Shown here piece after piece: positions 8,874-18,524 of a stretch of DNA of 64,000 nucleotides. Made by a program: the position numbers and the translations under genes. The stretch's first letter is position 1. The number at the start of each line of letters is the position of its first letter. Under the pieces are notes generated by a model. The model was not told the origin of the DNA. It was given only the letters and a program-made list of their open reading frames with translations, and made no database searches. This stretch comes from Gordonia pseudamarae (lineage in GTDB: Bacteria; Actinomycetota; Actinomycetes; Mycobacteriales; Mycobacteriaceae). The stretch spans positions 620,001 to 684,000 of the forward strand of contig NZ_CP045809.1 of NCBI RefSeq assembly GCF_025273675.1, read 5' to 3'.

Positions 8874-10085
8874 ATGCATTTCGGAAGTGAATTCTCCGGG
8901 AGAACCAAGAAAGCCGCCGCGGCGGCACTGGTGTTCTTCCTGGTGGCGGTCGTGGTGCTGGCGATCCTGCAATTCCAGGCGGCGTTCACCCGCACCATCG
9001 CGGTGACGGTGGTGGCCGATCGGGCCGGTCTGGTGATGAACCCCGAGGCCAAGGTGCAACTGCGCGGGGTCCGGGTGGGCCGGGTGGCCTCGATCGCCGA
9101 GGACCCGAACCGAGGCAAGGTCACCCTGATCCTCGACATCGAACGCGATCAGGTGAAATACATCCCCGCCAACGTCACCGCGATGATCCGCTCCAACACC
9201 GTGTTCGGTGCCAAGTCGGTGGAATTGCAGGCACCGGACAATCCGTCGGCGCGTCAGATCTCCTCGGGCGCGGTGATCACCGGTGATCGGGTGGCCGTGG
9301 AACTCAACACCCTCTACCAGCGGCTCGTCGGCGTGCTGGCCGACGTCGAACCGGTGAAACTCAACGTGGTGCTCGGCAGCCTGTCGCAGGCGCTCGAGGG
9401 CAATGGCAACAAGCTCGGCGAGGGGCTGGCCGGCATGTCGCAGTTGCTGGGCCGGATGACCACCGCCCGGCGAACGGCGACGCTGCGTGAGGACATCAGC
9501 TCCGCCGGCCGTGTCGTCGACACCTACGCCGACGCCGCACCCGAGTTGGTGCGTACCGTCGACAACCTCACCGTTCTGGGAAACACGCTGCGCGACAAGC
9601 AGTCCGATCTGGATTCATTGCTGGTCAATCTCACCGGGATGTCGAACATCGGCAACGACACCCTCGCTCCGAAGAAGGACACGCTCATCACCACACTGTC
9701 GGATCTGACCCCCACCGCCACGCTGTTCGGCGGTCTCGCGCCCGGGGTGCAGTGCTTCTTCGAACCGATCGCCAGGGTGGCGCTCGGCACCGCGATGGAG
9801 CCGGGCGGGGTGTTCGGCACCGACACCGGATTCTTCAAGTTCAACGCGACGCTGCGGCCCAACAAGGACTCCTATCGCTATCCCGACGACCTGCCCAAGG
9901 TGGGGGTGAAGGGGCCGACCGTCTGTTTGCCCAACATGCGTGATGTGAACCTGCGCGAGCACGCGCCGTTCTATGTGTCCGACAACGCGAACCGCCCGTA
10001 TCAACCGCGAACCTCACCGCAGGTCAATCCCGCCCGGCTGTTCCAGCTGATGTTCGGCGAGTACCCCGGTCCGGGGCCGAACTGA
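8874..10085 (+). CDS. mceA: MceA-type protein, mce locus 1
   Basis: Protein of 403 aa with an N-terminal membrane anchor (about residues 13-35), an MCE domain (about 38-115, with the VQLRGVRVGRV core) and a long helical region. MCE proteins assemble into a hexameric tunnel carrying lipid across the envelope. ATG 8874 is the first start after the yrbE stop; longer versions of the frame overlap yrbE and are shadows. Its TGA overlaps the next ATG by 1 nt. Confidence 0.9.
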   Translation: MHFGSEFSGRTKKAAAAALVFFLVAVVVLAILQFQAAFTRTIAVTVVADRAGLVMNPEAKVQLRGVRVGRVASIAEDPNRGKVTLILDIERDQVKYIPANVTAMIRSNTVFGAKSVELQAPDNPSARQISSGAVITGDRVAVELNTLYQRLVGVLADVEPVKLNVVLGSLSQALEGNGNKLGEGLAGMSQLLGRMTTARRTATLREDISSAGRVVDTYADAAPELVRTVDNLTVLGNTLRDKQSDLDSLLVNLTGMSNIGNDTLAPKKDTLITTLSDLTPTATLFGGLAPGVQCFFEPIARVALGTAMEPGGVFGTDTGFFKFNATLRPNKDSYRYPDDLPKVGVKGPTVCLPNMRDVNLREHAPFYVSDNANRPYQPRTSPQVNPARLFQLMFGEYPGPGPN

Positions 10086-11149
10086 TGGCTACCGCAAGAG
10101 ACCGCGAGTTTCGGTCCACCGCCGTCAAACTGGGAGTGTTCGGCACCATCATGGTGCTGGTGTTCGCCGGGCTGGTCATCGTGTTCGGGCAGTTCCGCAG
10201 TGGATCGTCGGGCGACTATTCGGCGATCTTCACCAGCGCCTCACGGCTGACCTCCGGCTCGAAGGTGCGGATCGCCGGGGTGGAGGTCGGGCGGGTACAG
10301 AGTATCGAGGTGACACGCGATCACCGAGCCAAGATCGGCTTCTCCGTCGACGACGCCTACGAGCTGCCCGCCGACGTGCGTGCGCTGATCAGGTACGAGA
10401 ACCTCACCGGTGACCGGTATCTCGAACTTGAACAGGGTACAGGCGACAACCGGCAGACCCTCAAGCGCCACGCGACGATCCCGGTGCAGAACACCGAGCC
10501 CGCCCTGAACCTGGACGTTCTGCTCGGCGGGTTCAAACCACTGTTCGAGACCCTCGAACCCGATGATGTGAATTCACTCGCCGACAGCCTGATCAAGGTG
10601 TTCCAGGGGCAGGGAACGACCATGGAGTCGCTGCTCGGCGACACCGCCTCGTTCACCTCGGCGCTGGCCGACAAGGACACCCTGATCGGCGAGGTCATCG
10701 ACAATCTCAACACCTCGCTTGGTACGTTCGCCGACAACAGCGAGGGCCTGGACACCTCGCTGGTGCAGATGCGCGAGCTGGTCGACGGACTGGCCCGCCA
10801 GCGCGGCACCCTCGGATCGGCGTTGCAGAGCACGTCGCAGGTCACCACCAGACTCAGCGATGTGTTGGAGACCAACCGGCCCGCGCTGCGTGACCTGGTG
10901 CCCGAGGTGCATCAGCTCTCGGACAACCTGTTGCGCTCGGAGGGGCGACTGGACGCCACGTTCAAGTTGCTTCCGGACGCGTTCCACCGGCTGAGCAACC
11001 TCGGCAGTTACGGATCATGGCTGCAGATCTGGCTGTGCCAGGTCAAGATCCTGTTCACCGGACCCAACAACCAGACTGTGTACTGGACGGCGCTGGATTC
11101 GACGACCAACAAGAATCAGAACCCCGGGGGGAGGTGCCAGAAGCGATGA
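10085..11149 (+). CDS. mceB: MceB-type protein, mce locus 1
   Basis: Protein of 354 aa with one N-terminal TM segment (about residues 17-35), an MCE domain (about 40-120, core KVRIAGVEVGRV), a helical linker and a Cys-containing C-terminal region (LCQVKILF). Coupled to its neighbours on both sides: TGATG at its start and ATGA at its end. Role as one subunit of the lipid-transport hexamer follows from family knowledge. Confidence 0.92.
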   Translation: MATARDREFRSTAVKLGVFGTIMVLVFAGLVIVFGQFRSGSSGDYSAIFTSASRLTSGSKVRIAGVEVGRVQSIEVTRDHRAKIGFSVDDAYELPADVRALIRYENLTGDRYLELEQGTGDNRQTLKRHATIPVQNTEPALNLDVLLGGFKPLFETLEPDDVNSLADSLIKVFQGQGTTMESLLGDTASFTSALADKDTLIGEVIDNLNTSLGTFADNSEGLDTSLVQMRELVDGLARQRGTLGSALQSTSQVTTRLSDVLETNRPALRDLVPEVHQLSDNLLRSEGRLDATFKLLPDAFHRLSNLGSYGSWLQIWLCQVKILFTGPNNQTVYWTALDSTTNKNQNPGGRCQKR

Positions 11150-12396
11150 CCGAACCCTCCCTGTCTCCCGAGTCCAAATCGCTCGGGGAGCAACCGCGGC
11201 ACGAGGCGACGCACAAGCATTCGTCCAACGACGCCGCCGTGATCGCCGCCCGGCGCATCCGGATGGGTGTGATCGGTGTGCTCGTCACCTCGATGGTGGT
11301 GCTGTCCGCGTTGCAGATGGACAAGCTGCCGTTCCTGAGCAACGGCGCGGTGTACACCGCGCAGCTCGCCGACGCCAGCGGTCTGCGGTCCGGTGACTCG
11401 GTGGTGGTCGCCGGCGTCGAGGTGGGCAAGGTCCGCTCGATCGCCCTGCGTGATTCCACCGACGCCGACGGCGGACCCCTGACCACCGCCGAGGTCACCT
11501 TCGACATGGCCGACGACATGGTGGTCGGTACATCGTCGAAGGCGTCGGTACAGGCCGAGACCATCCTCGGCAGAAGGAACCTCACCATCACCCCGGCCGG
11601 TGGCACACGCCTGCGGCCCGGTGGTGATCTGCCCGTCGAACAAACCACGCCCGGATACACCCTCACCGAGGCGCTCCAGGACACCGCCGCCACCATCGGC
11701 GACACCAAACTCTCCCGGGTCGACGAGGCCCTCGACTCGATGTCCGAGGCGTTCAGGAACACGCCCGACGATCTGCGCGATGCGGTCGACGGCATCACCC
11801 GGCTCTCGCGCACCATCGCCTCCCGCGACGACCAGCTCGGCCAGTTGCTCGGCCGGGCCGACGACGTGTCGGAGGTCGTGGCCGATCGCAGCGGCGACAT
11901 CACCACACTGCTGGCCCAGGCCAACGCGCTGTTCGGTGAGCTGCAACGGCGCAACCAGGCCATCGAGACCCTGCTGACGGGTATCAAGGACGTGTCGGTG
12001 CAGCTGCGGGCGTTCATCGACGAGAACGGCACCAAGCTCGCCCCCGCATTGCGCAGACTCGACGATGTCGTCAAGGTGATGCAGGACAACAAGTCCGAGC
12101 TGGCCGAAGGCATCGACCGGCTCGGGCCCTACGCCAACTCGCTCGGCGAGGCGGTGGCCAGCGCACCGTATTTCCAGGCGCTCGCCCAGTTCCCGTCGTC
12201 CGGCGACATCACCAACATCTTCATCAAACTGTTCAAGCAGAAGTATCCGCAGGCGTGGCAGGCGATGCTGCGGTACAACCCGATCAATCCGAAGAACTTC
12301 CAGTTCGCACCCAAGTACAACATCGCCGACGATCCGCGGAACGCGCCGACGGCCACCTTCCTGCCGCCCACCTCGTTCACGCCGGGACCGCCCTGA
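11146..12396 (+). CDS. mceC: MceC-type protein, mce locus 1
   Basis: Protein of 416 aa. A hydrophilic head of about 35 residues precedes the TM anchor (about 39-57), then the MCE domain (core SVVVAGVEVGKV) and a long coiled helical region. The ATG at 11146 overlaps the mceB stop by 4 nt (ATGA). The C-terminus is Pro-rich. Confidence 0.92.
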   Translation: MTEPSLSPESKSLGEQPRHEATHKHSSNDAAVIAARRIRMGVIGVLVTSMVVLSALQMDKLPFLSNGAVYTAQLADASGLRSGDSVVVAGVEVGKVRSIALRDSTDADGGPLTTAEVTFDMADDMVVGTSSKASVQAETILGRRNLTITPAGGTRLRPGGDLPVEQTTPGYTLTEALQDTAATIGDTKLSRVDEALDSMSEAFRNTPDDLRDAVDGITRLSRTIASRDDQLGQLLGRADDVSEVVADRSGDITTLLAQANALFGELQRRNQAIETLLTGIKDVSVQLRAFIDENGTKLAPALRRLDDVVKVMQDNKSELAEGIDRLGPYANSLGEAVASAPYFQALAQFPSSGDITNIFIKLFKQKYPQAWQAMLRYNPINPKNFQFAPKYNIADDPRNAPTATFLPPTSFTPGPP

Positions 12397-12471
12397 TATG
12401 CGGCCATCAGCTTTCATATTCCGCGCCCACGACACATCACCAGCACCCGACCAGCCGGAAGGACCGACATC

Positions 12472-13779
12472 ATGAGCGGATCGAGCGGTATCGCCGCCGG
12501 TGTGCGATCGGTGCCCGGCAAGGTCTGGATCTCGATGGCGGCGGTGGTCGCGATCATCGCCGCGCTGATCATCGGCGGCAAGGTCGTGAACAACCTGCGC
12601 TACAACACCTACACGGCCTACTTCAAGGCCACCTCGGGGATGTTCGTCGGCGACCCGGTGAAGATCATCGGCGTCGAGGTGGGCAAGGTCAGCTCGATCA
12701 CGCCCCGCACGGGGGACGTGCGGGTGCGCTTCACGGTCGACAGTTCGCGCACACTGCCCAAGAACGCGAGCGCCTACATCGTGGCCGACAGTCTCGTCGG
12801 CGGCCGGTTCATCCAGGTCACCCCGGTCTATCACGGTGGCGACAAGCTCGGCGACGGCGGTCAGATCCCCATGGAACGCACCGCGATTCCGGTGGAATGG
12901 GATCAGGTGAAAACCGAACTCGACAAGTTAGCCAACAATTTCGGCCCCACCGTCGACGACGACAAGGGGTCGCTCGCCCGTACCGTCGACACCCTGGGCC
13001 GCAATCTCGACGGCACGGGCGCCGAGCTGAACCGTGCTATCAAGGAACTATCCACGGTGGCAACCACATTCTCGGACAACCGGGGTGATCTGTTTGCGAC
13101 GGTACGCAACCTGCAGACGCTGACCACGGCCCTGTCCTCGGTGGACGGGCAGATGATGGAGTTCAACGGGCGCATCGCCTCGGTCTCCGAACTGCTCGCC
13201 CGCAACACGGGCAAGATCGACGGCGCACTGACCGAACTCGATTCGGTTCTCGGCGAGGTGAGTTCATTCCTGGACAACAACACCGACGCCCTGAGCACGT
13301 CGGTGAAGCGGTTGTCCGACGTCACCACGATGGTAGCGGCGAAGGACGAAGAGTTCCGCGGCCTGCTGCACTCCGGTCCGCATCAGCTGGTGAACTTCTA
13401 CAACATCTACAACCCGCTCACCGGTTCGCTCACCGGGGCGTTCGCGCTCGGCAACGGCGGCAGCCTGATCAACTTCCTGTGCCAGGCCATCGAGGGGTCC
13501 GATGCCCCGGGCACCGCCGCCGAAGCCGACGCGGCCGAATGCGTCGAGGTGCTGGGCCCGATGCTGGCGTCCATCGCGGTGAACTATCCACCGTTCCTGT
13601 TCAGTCCGATGACCGGGATGTCGGCCACCCAGGATCAGCTGATCTACCAGAACGCGGATGTCAAGCGGCGTGCACAGGCCCGCCAGGACGACATCGACGC
13701 GGGCAATCGCACGGAGAACCCGGGCAAGAACACCGATTCGCTGTCCTCGCTTCTCGTGCCGTTCGGGGTCGGCGGATGA
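12472..13779 (+). CDS. mceD: MceD-type protein, mce locus 1
   Basis: Protein of 435 aa with an N-terminal anchor (about residues 17-37), an MCE domain (core PVKIIGVEVGKV) and a helical domain. It is the only Mce gene of the locus with a real gap before it (75 nt), and it has its own AAGGA about 9 nt before the ATG, so translation may restart here. Its stop overlaps the start of the next gene (ATGA). Confidence 0.92.
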   Translation: MSGSSGIAAGVRSVPGKVWISMAAVVAIIAALIIGGKVVNNLRYNTYTAYFKATSGMFVGDPVKIIGVEVGKVSSITPRTGDVRVRFTVDSSRTLPKNASAYIVADSLVGGRFIQVTPVYHGGDKLGDGGQIPMERTAIPVEWDQVKTELDKLANNFGPTVDDDKGSLARTVDTLGRNLDGTGAELNRAIKELSTVATTFSDNRGDLFATVRNLQTLTTALSSVDGQMMEFNGRIASVSELLARNTGKIDGALTELDSVLGEVSSFLDNNTDALSTSVKRLSDVTTMVAAKDEEFRGLLHSGPHQLVNFYNIYNPLTGSLTGAFALGNGGSLINFLCQAIEGSDAPGTAAEADAAECVEVLGPMLASIAVNYPPFLFSPMTGMSATQDQLIYQNADVKRRAQARQDDIDAGNRTENPGKNTDSLSSLLVPFGVGG

Positions 13780-15288
13780 GGGGCGCACCGATGAGCGGGC
13801 CGGAAGTGAGCCGGGCACCGGGAACCATGGGGATGAGGCGCGTCCGGGAAGCGGTGTCCTCGCGGACGGCGGTGGCGGTCGCGGTGGCCGTGACCCTGCT
13901 GGTGTCGGCGGGATGCTCCTTCGACGGCGTGCAGAACATGTCGGTACCGGGCGTGGCAGGTACCCAGAGCGGCGCGTACACCCTGACCGCCACGTTGCCG
14001 ACCGCGGGCAACATCACCGTCAACGCCCCGGTGATGATGAACGACGCGACGGTCGGGTCGGTCGGCAAGCTGCGCGTGACCACCGTTCCCTCCGATACCG
14101 CGGGCCGCGAGAGCTGGCAGGCGGAGGTGACGCTGCGCCTCAAACAAGGGGGTGAAGGTGCCCGCCGGATCGTATGCCCGCGTGGGCTACACCAGCGTGC
14201 TCGGGTCGATGCACGTGGCGATCGTGCCGCCCGAACACGAACGTGGAGGCTTCCTGCGCGCCGGCGACCGGCTGTCGGCGCAGGACTGCCCCGACCAGCG
14301 CCGGATGACCCCGCCGACATCCGGCGGGGAGCCGAATGTGACGGTGGCGCAGCAGGTGAGAAAGTGCACCGTGCCCAGCACCGAGCAGGTCCTCAGTTCA
14401 CTGTCGGTGGTGCTCAACGGTGGTGGCCTGTCGCAGGTCGGCACCATCGTCGACGAACTGAACAAGGTCTTCGCCGGGCGCACCGGTCTGCTGTCCGAAC
14501 TGCTGCCGCGGGCCGCGTCGATGATGGCGGTGCTCGACGATCAGCGGGCCGACATCGTCACCGCCCTCGACGGCATCAACCGGCTCACCGGAACCTTCAA
14601 CGCGCAGCAGCCGACCATCGAGCAGGCATTGACCGACGGTCCGAAGATATTGCGCATGCTCAACGACGAGCGTCCCGAGCTGGTGGACGCGCTGGCCGCG
14701 GTCGACAAGCTGAGCAGGACGACGAACAGTGTGCTGAAGGCGAGTTCGGACGACATCTCCACCACGCTCACCGAACTGGAGAAGTTCATCGAGCAACTGG
14801 TGCTCAGCGGGCCCAACTTCGTCAACTCGTTCAGCTATCTGACGACGTTCCCGTTCCCCGCGGCCCAGGTGCCGCAGTTCGTCCGCGGCGACTACCTCAA
14901 CGGCGCCATCTATCTGGACCTCACGTTCAACCGGCTGTCGAGGAACTTCGCCAAGACGATGACCAACCCGGAGAACGTGGCCGGTAAGCAGGCGGGTCGG
15001 GCGAGGGTCGATGGTGACCCGTTCTCCGGGCCGTTGCGCAACCAGAACGACCCGAATCAGTCGGCCGGCAGTCGACGCGGGCCGGGCCAGAAGACGACGG
15101 GCCAGAAGACCACAACACAGAAGACCACAACACAGAAGACCACAACACAGAAGACCACAACACAGAAGACCACAACACAGAAGACGAGCCAGAAGCCGTC
15201 GGGCACGGCGAGCACCTCCCGGACGACGACCGCGCCGACGACCAAGCCGGTGACCGGTTCGGCGACACCGACCGAGGGGCAACGATGA
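13776..15288 (+). pseudogene. mceE: MceE-type lipoprotein, mce locus 1, frameshifted as written
   Basis: The N-terminal part starts at 13776 (ATGA overlap with mceD; ATG 13791 is the alternative). It has a lipoprotein signal with lipobox VSAGC and the first part of an MCE domain. The frame is lost at a GGGGG run (14148-14152), about residue 124. The rest (KVPAGSYARVGYTS and onward to 15288) is in the +1-shifted frame. Removing one G restores one protein of about 503 aa with the usual MceE layout. A sequencing error, a real inactivation or slippage are all possible. The C-terminus carries five TTTQK repeats followed by a Thr/Ser/Pro-rich tail. Confidence 0.85.
15106..15180. repeat. 15-bp tandem repeat in mceE
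   Basis: Five perfect copies of aagaccacaacacag encode repeated KTTTQ. They are followed and preceded by degenerate copies. The unit length keeps the frame, so the tail can vary in length without inactivating the gene. Confidence 0.95.
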
Positions 15289-16751
15289 ACATCACCCGCA
15301 AGGTCAAGCTGCAACTACTGGCGTTCGCGGTCGTCGGGACGGTGGCGCTGCTCATCGTGGCCATCAGCTACCTGGCGGTGCCCGGGATGCTGGGCATCGG
15401 AAAGTACACGGTGACCCTGAACCTGGCCGCGAGCGGAGGGCTCTACCAGAATTCGAATGTCACCTACCGCGGCGTGACGGTGGGCCGCGTCGAGTCGGTG
15501 CGGCTCACCCCGGACGGCGTCACCGCATCGCTGGTCATCGACGATTCGGCGCGCATCCCCAAGAATCTGACGGCCACCGTGCGCAGTGCGTCGGCCATCG
15601 GCGAACAGTACGTCGATTTCGGTGTGCCGGAAGGGGACACCGACACCGGCGGTGGGACCGAGTCGGTGCTGACCTCGGCGGAGACGCTCCGCGACGGATC
15701 GGTGATCACCGGCGAGATCACCGTCCCGATCAGCGGTGTGATCGACCGCGCCGACTCGATGCTCGCACAGATCGAGGACGGCAATCTGCGCACCGTCGTC
15801 ACCGAGGCATTCGCCGCTTTCGACGGCCGGACCGATGATCTGCAACGGTTCATCGACTCGCTGACGCTCTTCCTCGGTGAGGCGAACAAGAACAGCGACG
15901 CGATCGTGACACTGATCGACTCGGCCCGGCCGGTTCTCGCCTCACAGGACAACACCCGCGGCGAGATCGCCTCGTGGACACGTGACCTCACAGCGGTCAC
16001 CGACCGGTTGCGGGCGAACAAGCCGGAACTGGTCGGCATCCTGGACAAGGCGCCCGTGACCACCGACAAGGGCCGGCAACTGTTCGAATCGCTCAAGCCG
16101 ACGCTGCCGCTGCTCATCGACAATCTGTCGGTGACCGCGAAAACGCTTGCCGTGTACCACGCCAACCTCAATCAGATTGTCGTGATCTACCCCCGGCTGA
16201 TCGCCGGTCTGGTCACGGCGATGAACTCGGAGGATTCGACCAAGGGCGCCAACGTCGACTTCGTGGCGTCCTTCCAGGACCCGCCGCCGTGTACCGTCGG
16301 CTTCTATCCGCTGGAGAAGCGGCGCAGCCCGGCCGACCAGACGGTCAAGGACTATCCGTCCGGGATGCTGTGCAGGGTGGCCCACGACAGCCCGCTGGCC
16401 GTGCGCGGCTCCCGCAACTACCCGTGCGTCGAGTACCCGGGTCGGCGGGCGTCCACACCGGCCGAATGCCGTACGGGGTACACCCCGTCCGATCAGAAGA
16501 GCCTGCCGTTGCCGAACGGTGTACCGGGGCTGGTCCCCACACCGGCATCGACGTCGGGGACGCAGGGCAAGCTGGTGCCCGCGGCGCCGACCTCGGTCGA
16601 CTCCACCCCGTCGGTGTTCGCCACCAACTACGACCCGCGCAGCGGCGAGTACACCGGGCCGGACGGTAAGGTCTACCGGGTCGACGCAGCGAGCAGTACC
16701 GGGGAGGTCGCCACACAGTGGGAGCAGCTGATCACCACAACCCTGCAGTGA
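15285..16751 (+). CDS. mceF: MceF-type protein, mce locus 1
   Basis: Protein of 488 aa with an N-terminal anchor (about residues 11-32), an MCE domain (core NVTYRGVTVGRV), a helical domain and a long C-terminal extension containing several cysteines (PPCTVGF, MLCRV, NYPCVEY). Those cysteines could form exported disulfides. ATG overlaps the mceE stop (ATGA), so it would be coupled to the frameshifted gene. Confidence 0.92.
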   Translation: MNITRKVKLQLLAFAVVGTVALLIVAISYLAVPGMLGIGKYTVTLNLAASGGLYQNSNVTYRGVTVGRVESVRLTPDGVTASLVIDDSARIPKNLTATVRSASAIGEQYVDFGVPEGDTDTGGGTESVLTSAETLRDGSVITGEITVPISGVIDRADSMLAQIEDGNLRTVVTEAFAAFDGRTDDLQRFIDSLTLFLGEANKNSDAIVTLIDSARPVLASQDNTRGEIASWTRDLTAVTDRLRANKPELVGILDKAPVTTDKGRQLFESLKPTLPLLIDNLSVTAKTLAVYHANLNQIVVIYPRLIAGLVTAMNSEDSTKGANVDFVASFQDPPPCTVGFYPLEKRRSPADQTVKDYPSGMLCRVAHDSPLAVRGSRNYPCVEYPGRRASTPAECRTGYTPSDQKSLPLPNGVPGLVPTPASTSGTQGKLVPAAPTSVDSTPSVFATNYDPRSGEYTGPDGKVYRVDAASSTGEVATQWEQLITTTLQ

Positions 16752-16764
16752 AGGCCGGACCGAC

Positions 16765-17301
16765 GTGAGCGGTGCCCCGACGAACCGCGGTGTCCGGGTC
16801 ACGAGCCGCGCCGCGCCGCGCCGCTCGGTCGCCATCGTGGCCTGGGGGTTCGCCGTGGCGGTCATCCTCGCGCTGGCCACCACGCTGCTGGTCCTGCTGT
16901 CCACCGGTGACTCGTCCGAACCCGACGACACCGCACGCGTGCGCTTCACGCAGTACGCGAGCACGATGGTCACCGAGCTGACCACCCTCAACCGCGACAA
17001 CGTCGACCGCGTGACCGCGCAGATGAAGCAGGCCGGGGCCGGTGAGGCGCTGGGCGCCGACGACTCCTCGCTCGAGTCGATCGTCGAGCTGGTCAAGGCG
17101 CAGAATGTCACTACCACCGGCAAGGTGGTCAGGACGGCCGTCTCGCAGATCAGTGATTCGTCGGCGACGATCCTGCTGGTGTCCGGCTGGCGGATGGAGA
17201 GCCCCGGCCAGGAGCCGCAGGTCAAGACCTTCCGCTGGCGGGTCCGGGTTGACAAGCACGCCGGAAAGATGTCCCTCGGCAAGATCGAATGGGTGGTGTG
17301 A
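16765..17301 (+). CDS. Mce-associated membrane protein 1
   Basis: Protein of 178 aa with a basic N-terminus, one TM segment (about residues 25-48) and a small extracytoplasmic domain. That is the layout of the Mas proteins found after mceF. These are thought to stabilise the complex. GTG start at 16765 with AAGG upstream, 13 nt after mceF. Its TGA overlaps the next ATG by 1 nt. Confidence 0.82.
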   Translation: MSGAPTNRGVRVTSRAAPRRSVAIVAWGFAVAVILALATTLLVLLSTGDSSEPDDTARVRFTQYASTMVTELTTLNRDNVDRVTAQMKQAGAGEALGADDSSLESIVELVKAQNVTTTGKVVRTAVSQISDSSATILLVSGWRMESPGQEPQVKTFRWRVRVDKHAGKMSLGKIEWVV

Positions 17302-18005
17302 TGACGGAAACCCCCCGGTCCGGCGACTCCCTGCCCGACACTCCCGATCCCGGCACCGCTCCGGATCCCGGCACTCCGGCGGCCACCACGGGCCCGGTGG
17401 TGCGGCGCAGCCGACCCCGCCCGGCGATCGCCGCGCGGCACATCGCGGCCGCCGGTGCGGCGGTACTGATCGTGGCGCTCACGGCCGCGGTGATCGCCGT
17501 CGCGGTGGGGCGCGGGGACGACGATTCACTCGAGGACGTCCGGCGGGATGCGATGGCCAAGGCCCGGGAGGTGGCCGGGCTGATGTTCACCTACTCGCCG
17601 GAGACGGTGCGCGCGAACGTCGACAAGGTCCAGCCGATGCTGACCGGTGATGCGGCACAGCAATTCGAGACAGTGCTGAGCGACAATCAGTTCGTGTTCG
17701 TCGTCGACAAGAACAACGTGACATCGACGTTGTCCATCGCCGACGCCGGAATCGTCGAGGCACACAAGGATTCGGCAACAGTGCTGCTGTTCATGGATCA
17801 GACCGTGTCCCGCAAGGACGCCGACACCACCTCGGTGGTGCCGAGCCGCCTGGAGATGGACGTGGTCAAACACGGTGGGGGCTGGAAGGTGTCGACGCTG
17901 TCACTGATCTCAGACGACAGCATCAGCAAGGCGATCCCCGCGGCCTCCGCCGCACCGACCTCACCGTCCCGGACCACCACCGCACCGTCCACACCCACCG
18001 GCTGA
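17301..18005 (+). CDS. Mce-associated membrane protein 2
   Basis: Protein of 234 aa: a Pro/Asp-rich cytoplasmic head, one TM segment (about residues 49-72), a Mas-type globular domain, and a Ser/Thr/Pro-rich C-terminal tail. ATG 17301 is preferred over 17289 because it gives the TGATG overlap used elsewhere in this operon. Last gene of mce locus 1; the thioesterase gene converges 39 nt downstream. Confidence 0.82.
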   Translation: MTETPRSGDSLPDTPDPGTAPDPGTPAATTGPVVRRSRPRPAIAARHIAAAGAAVLIVALTAAVIAVAVGRGDDDSLEDVRRDAMAKAREVAGLMFTYSPETVRANVDKVQPMLTGDAAQQFETVLSDNQFVFVVDKNNVTSTLSIADAGIVEAHKDSATVLLFMDQTVSRKDADTTSVVPSRLEMDVVKHGGGWKVSTLSLISDDSISKAIPAASAAPTSPSRTTTAPSTPTG

Positions 18006-18044
18006 GAATCCGGGTGTGGGGCGCGTCGGTGTGGGGCCGGGCGG

Positions 18045-18524
18045 CTATACGGCGTTGAGGTCGGCCTTGGTCACACCGGCCGGCGGCTCCATGATGGCGA
18101 AGTTGGCCGAGGCCACTGCGGCGACCTTGCCCGACGGCTCTTCGGTGATCGTGATGTCGATGACGGCCGAGCGCCGGCCGAGGTGAACCACGCGGGCCGT
18201 CCCGCGCGCGAAACCCTCACGGACACCGCGAATGTAGCGGATGTTCATGTCGGAGGTGACCACCAGCTTGCGTTCGGTGAGGCTGTTGATGACCGCACGG
18301 CCCGCCACGGTGTCGACGAGGGTGGCGATGAACCCGCCCTGAATGGCACCGGCGTGGTTGATGATGTGCGATGCCACGGGCAATTCCACGACGACCGAAC
18401 CGTTCTCGTCCGTCCACTCCCGGTATCCGAGGAGCTCGAAAAGGTCGTAGATGGATTCGAGCGGAGCGACGCGAAGTTCATCGGCGGTCACGGTGGTGGT
18501 CCGTTCTGTGTCAGCGGTCGGCAT
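18045..18524 (-). CDS. Hotdog-fold thioesterase (PaaI-like)
   Basis: Protein of 159 aa with the hotdog motif QGGFIATLVDTVAG, preceded by an Asn-His (INHAG) that fits the PaaI-type active site. It probably hydrolyses an acyl-CoA. The ATG at 18524 overlaps the end of the alcohol dehydrogenase by 14 nt, so the two are co-translated. A longer frame to 18623 would run through the dehydrogenase gene and is rejected. Confidence 0.85.
   Translation of the reverse strand: MPTADTERTTTVTADELRVAPLESIYDLFELLGYREWTDENGSVVVELPVASHIINHAGAIQGGFIATLVDTVAGRAVINSLTERKLVVTSDMNIRYIRGVREGFARGTARVVHLGRRSAVIDITITEEPSGKVAAVASANFAIMEPPAGVTKADLNAV

Noticed and set aside
11116..12834. A 572-codon minus-strand frame opposite mceC/mceD
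   Set aside because: It is antisense shadow with typical high-GC composition and no domain; the plus-strand Mce proteins are unambiguous.
15106..15180. Regular short repeats resembling a CRISPR array
   Set aside because: Units are contiguous 15-mers without spacers and lie in frame inside mceE.
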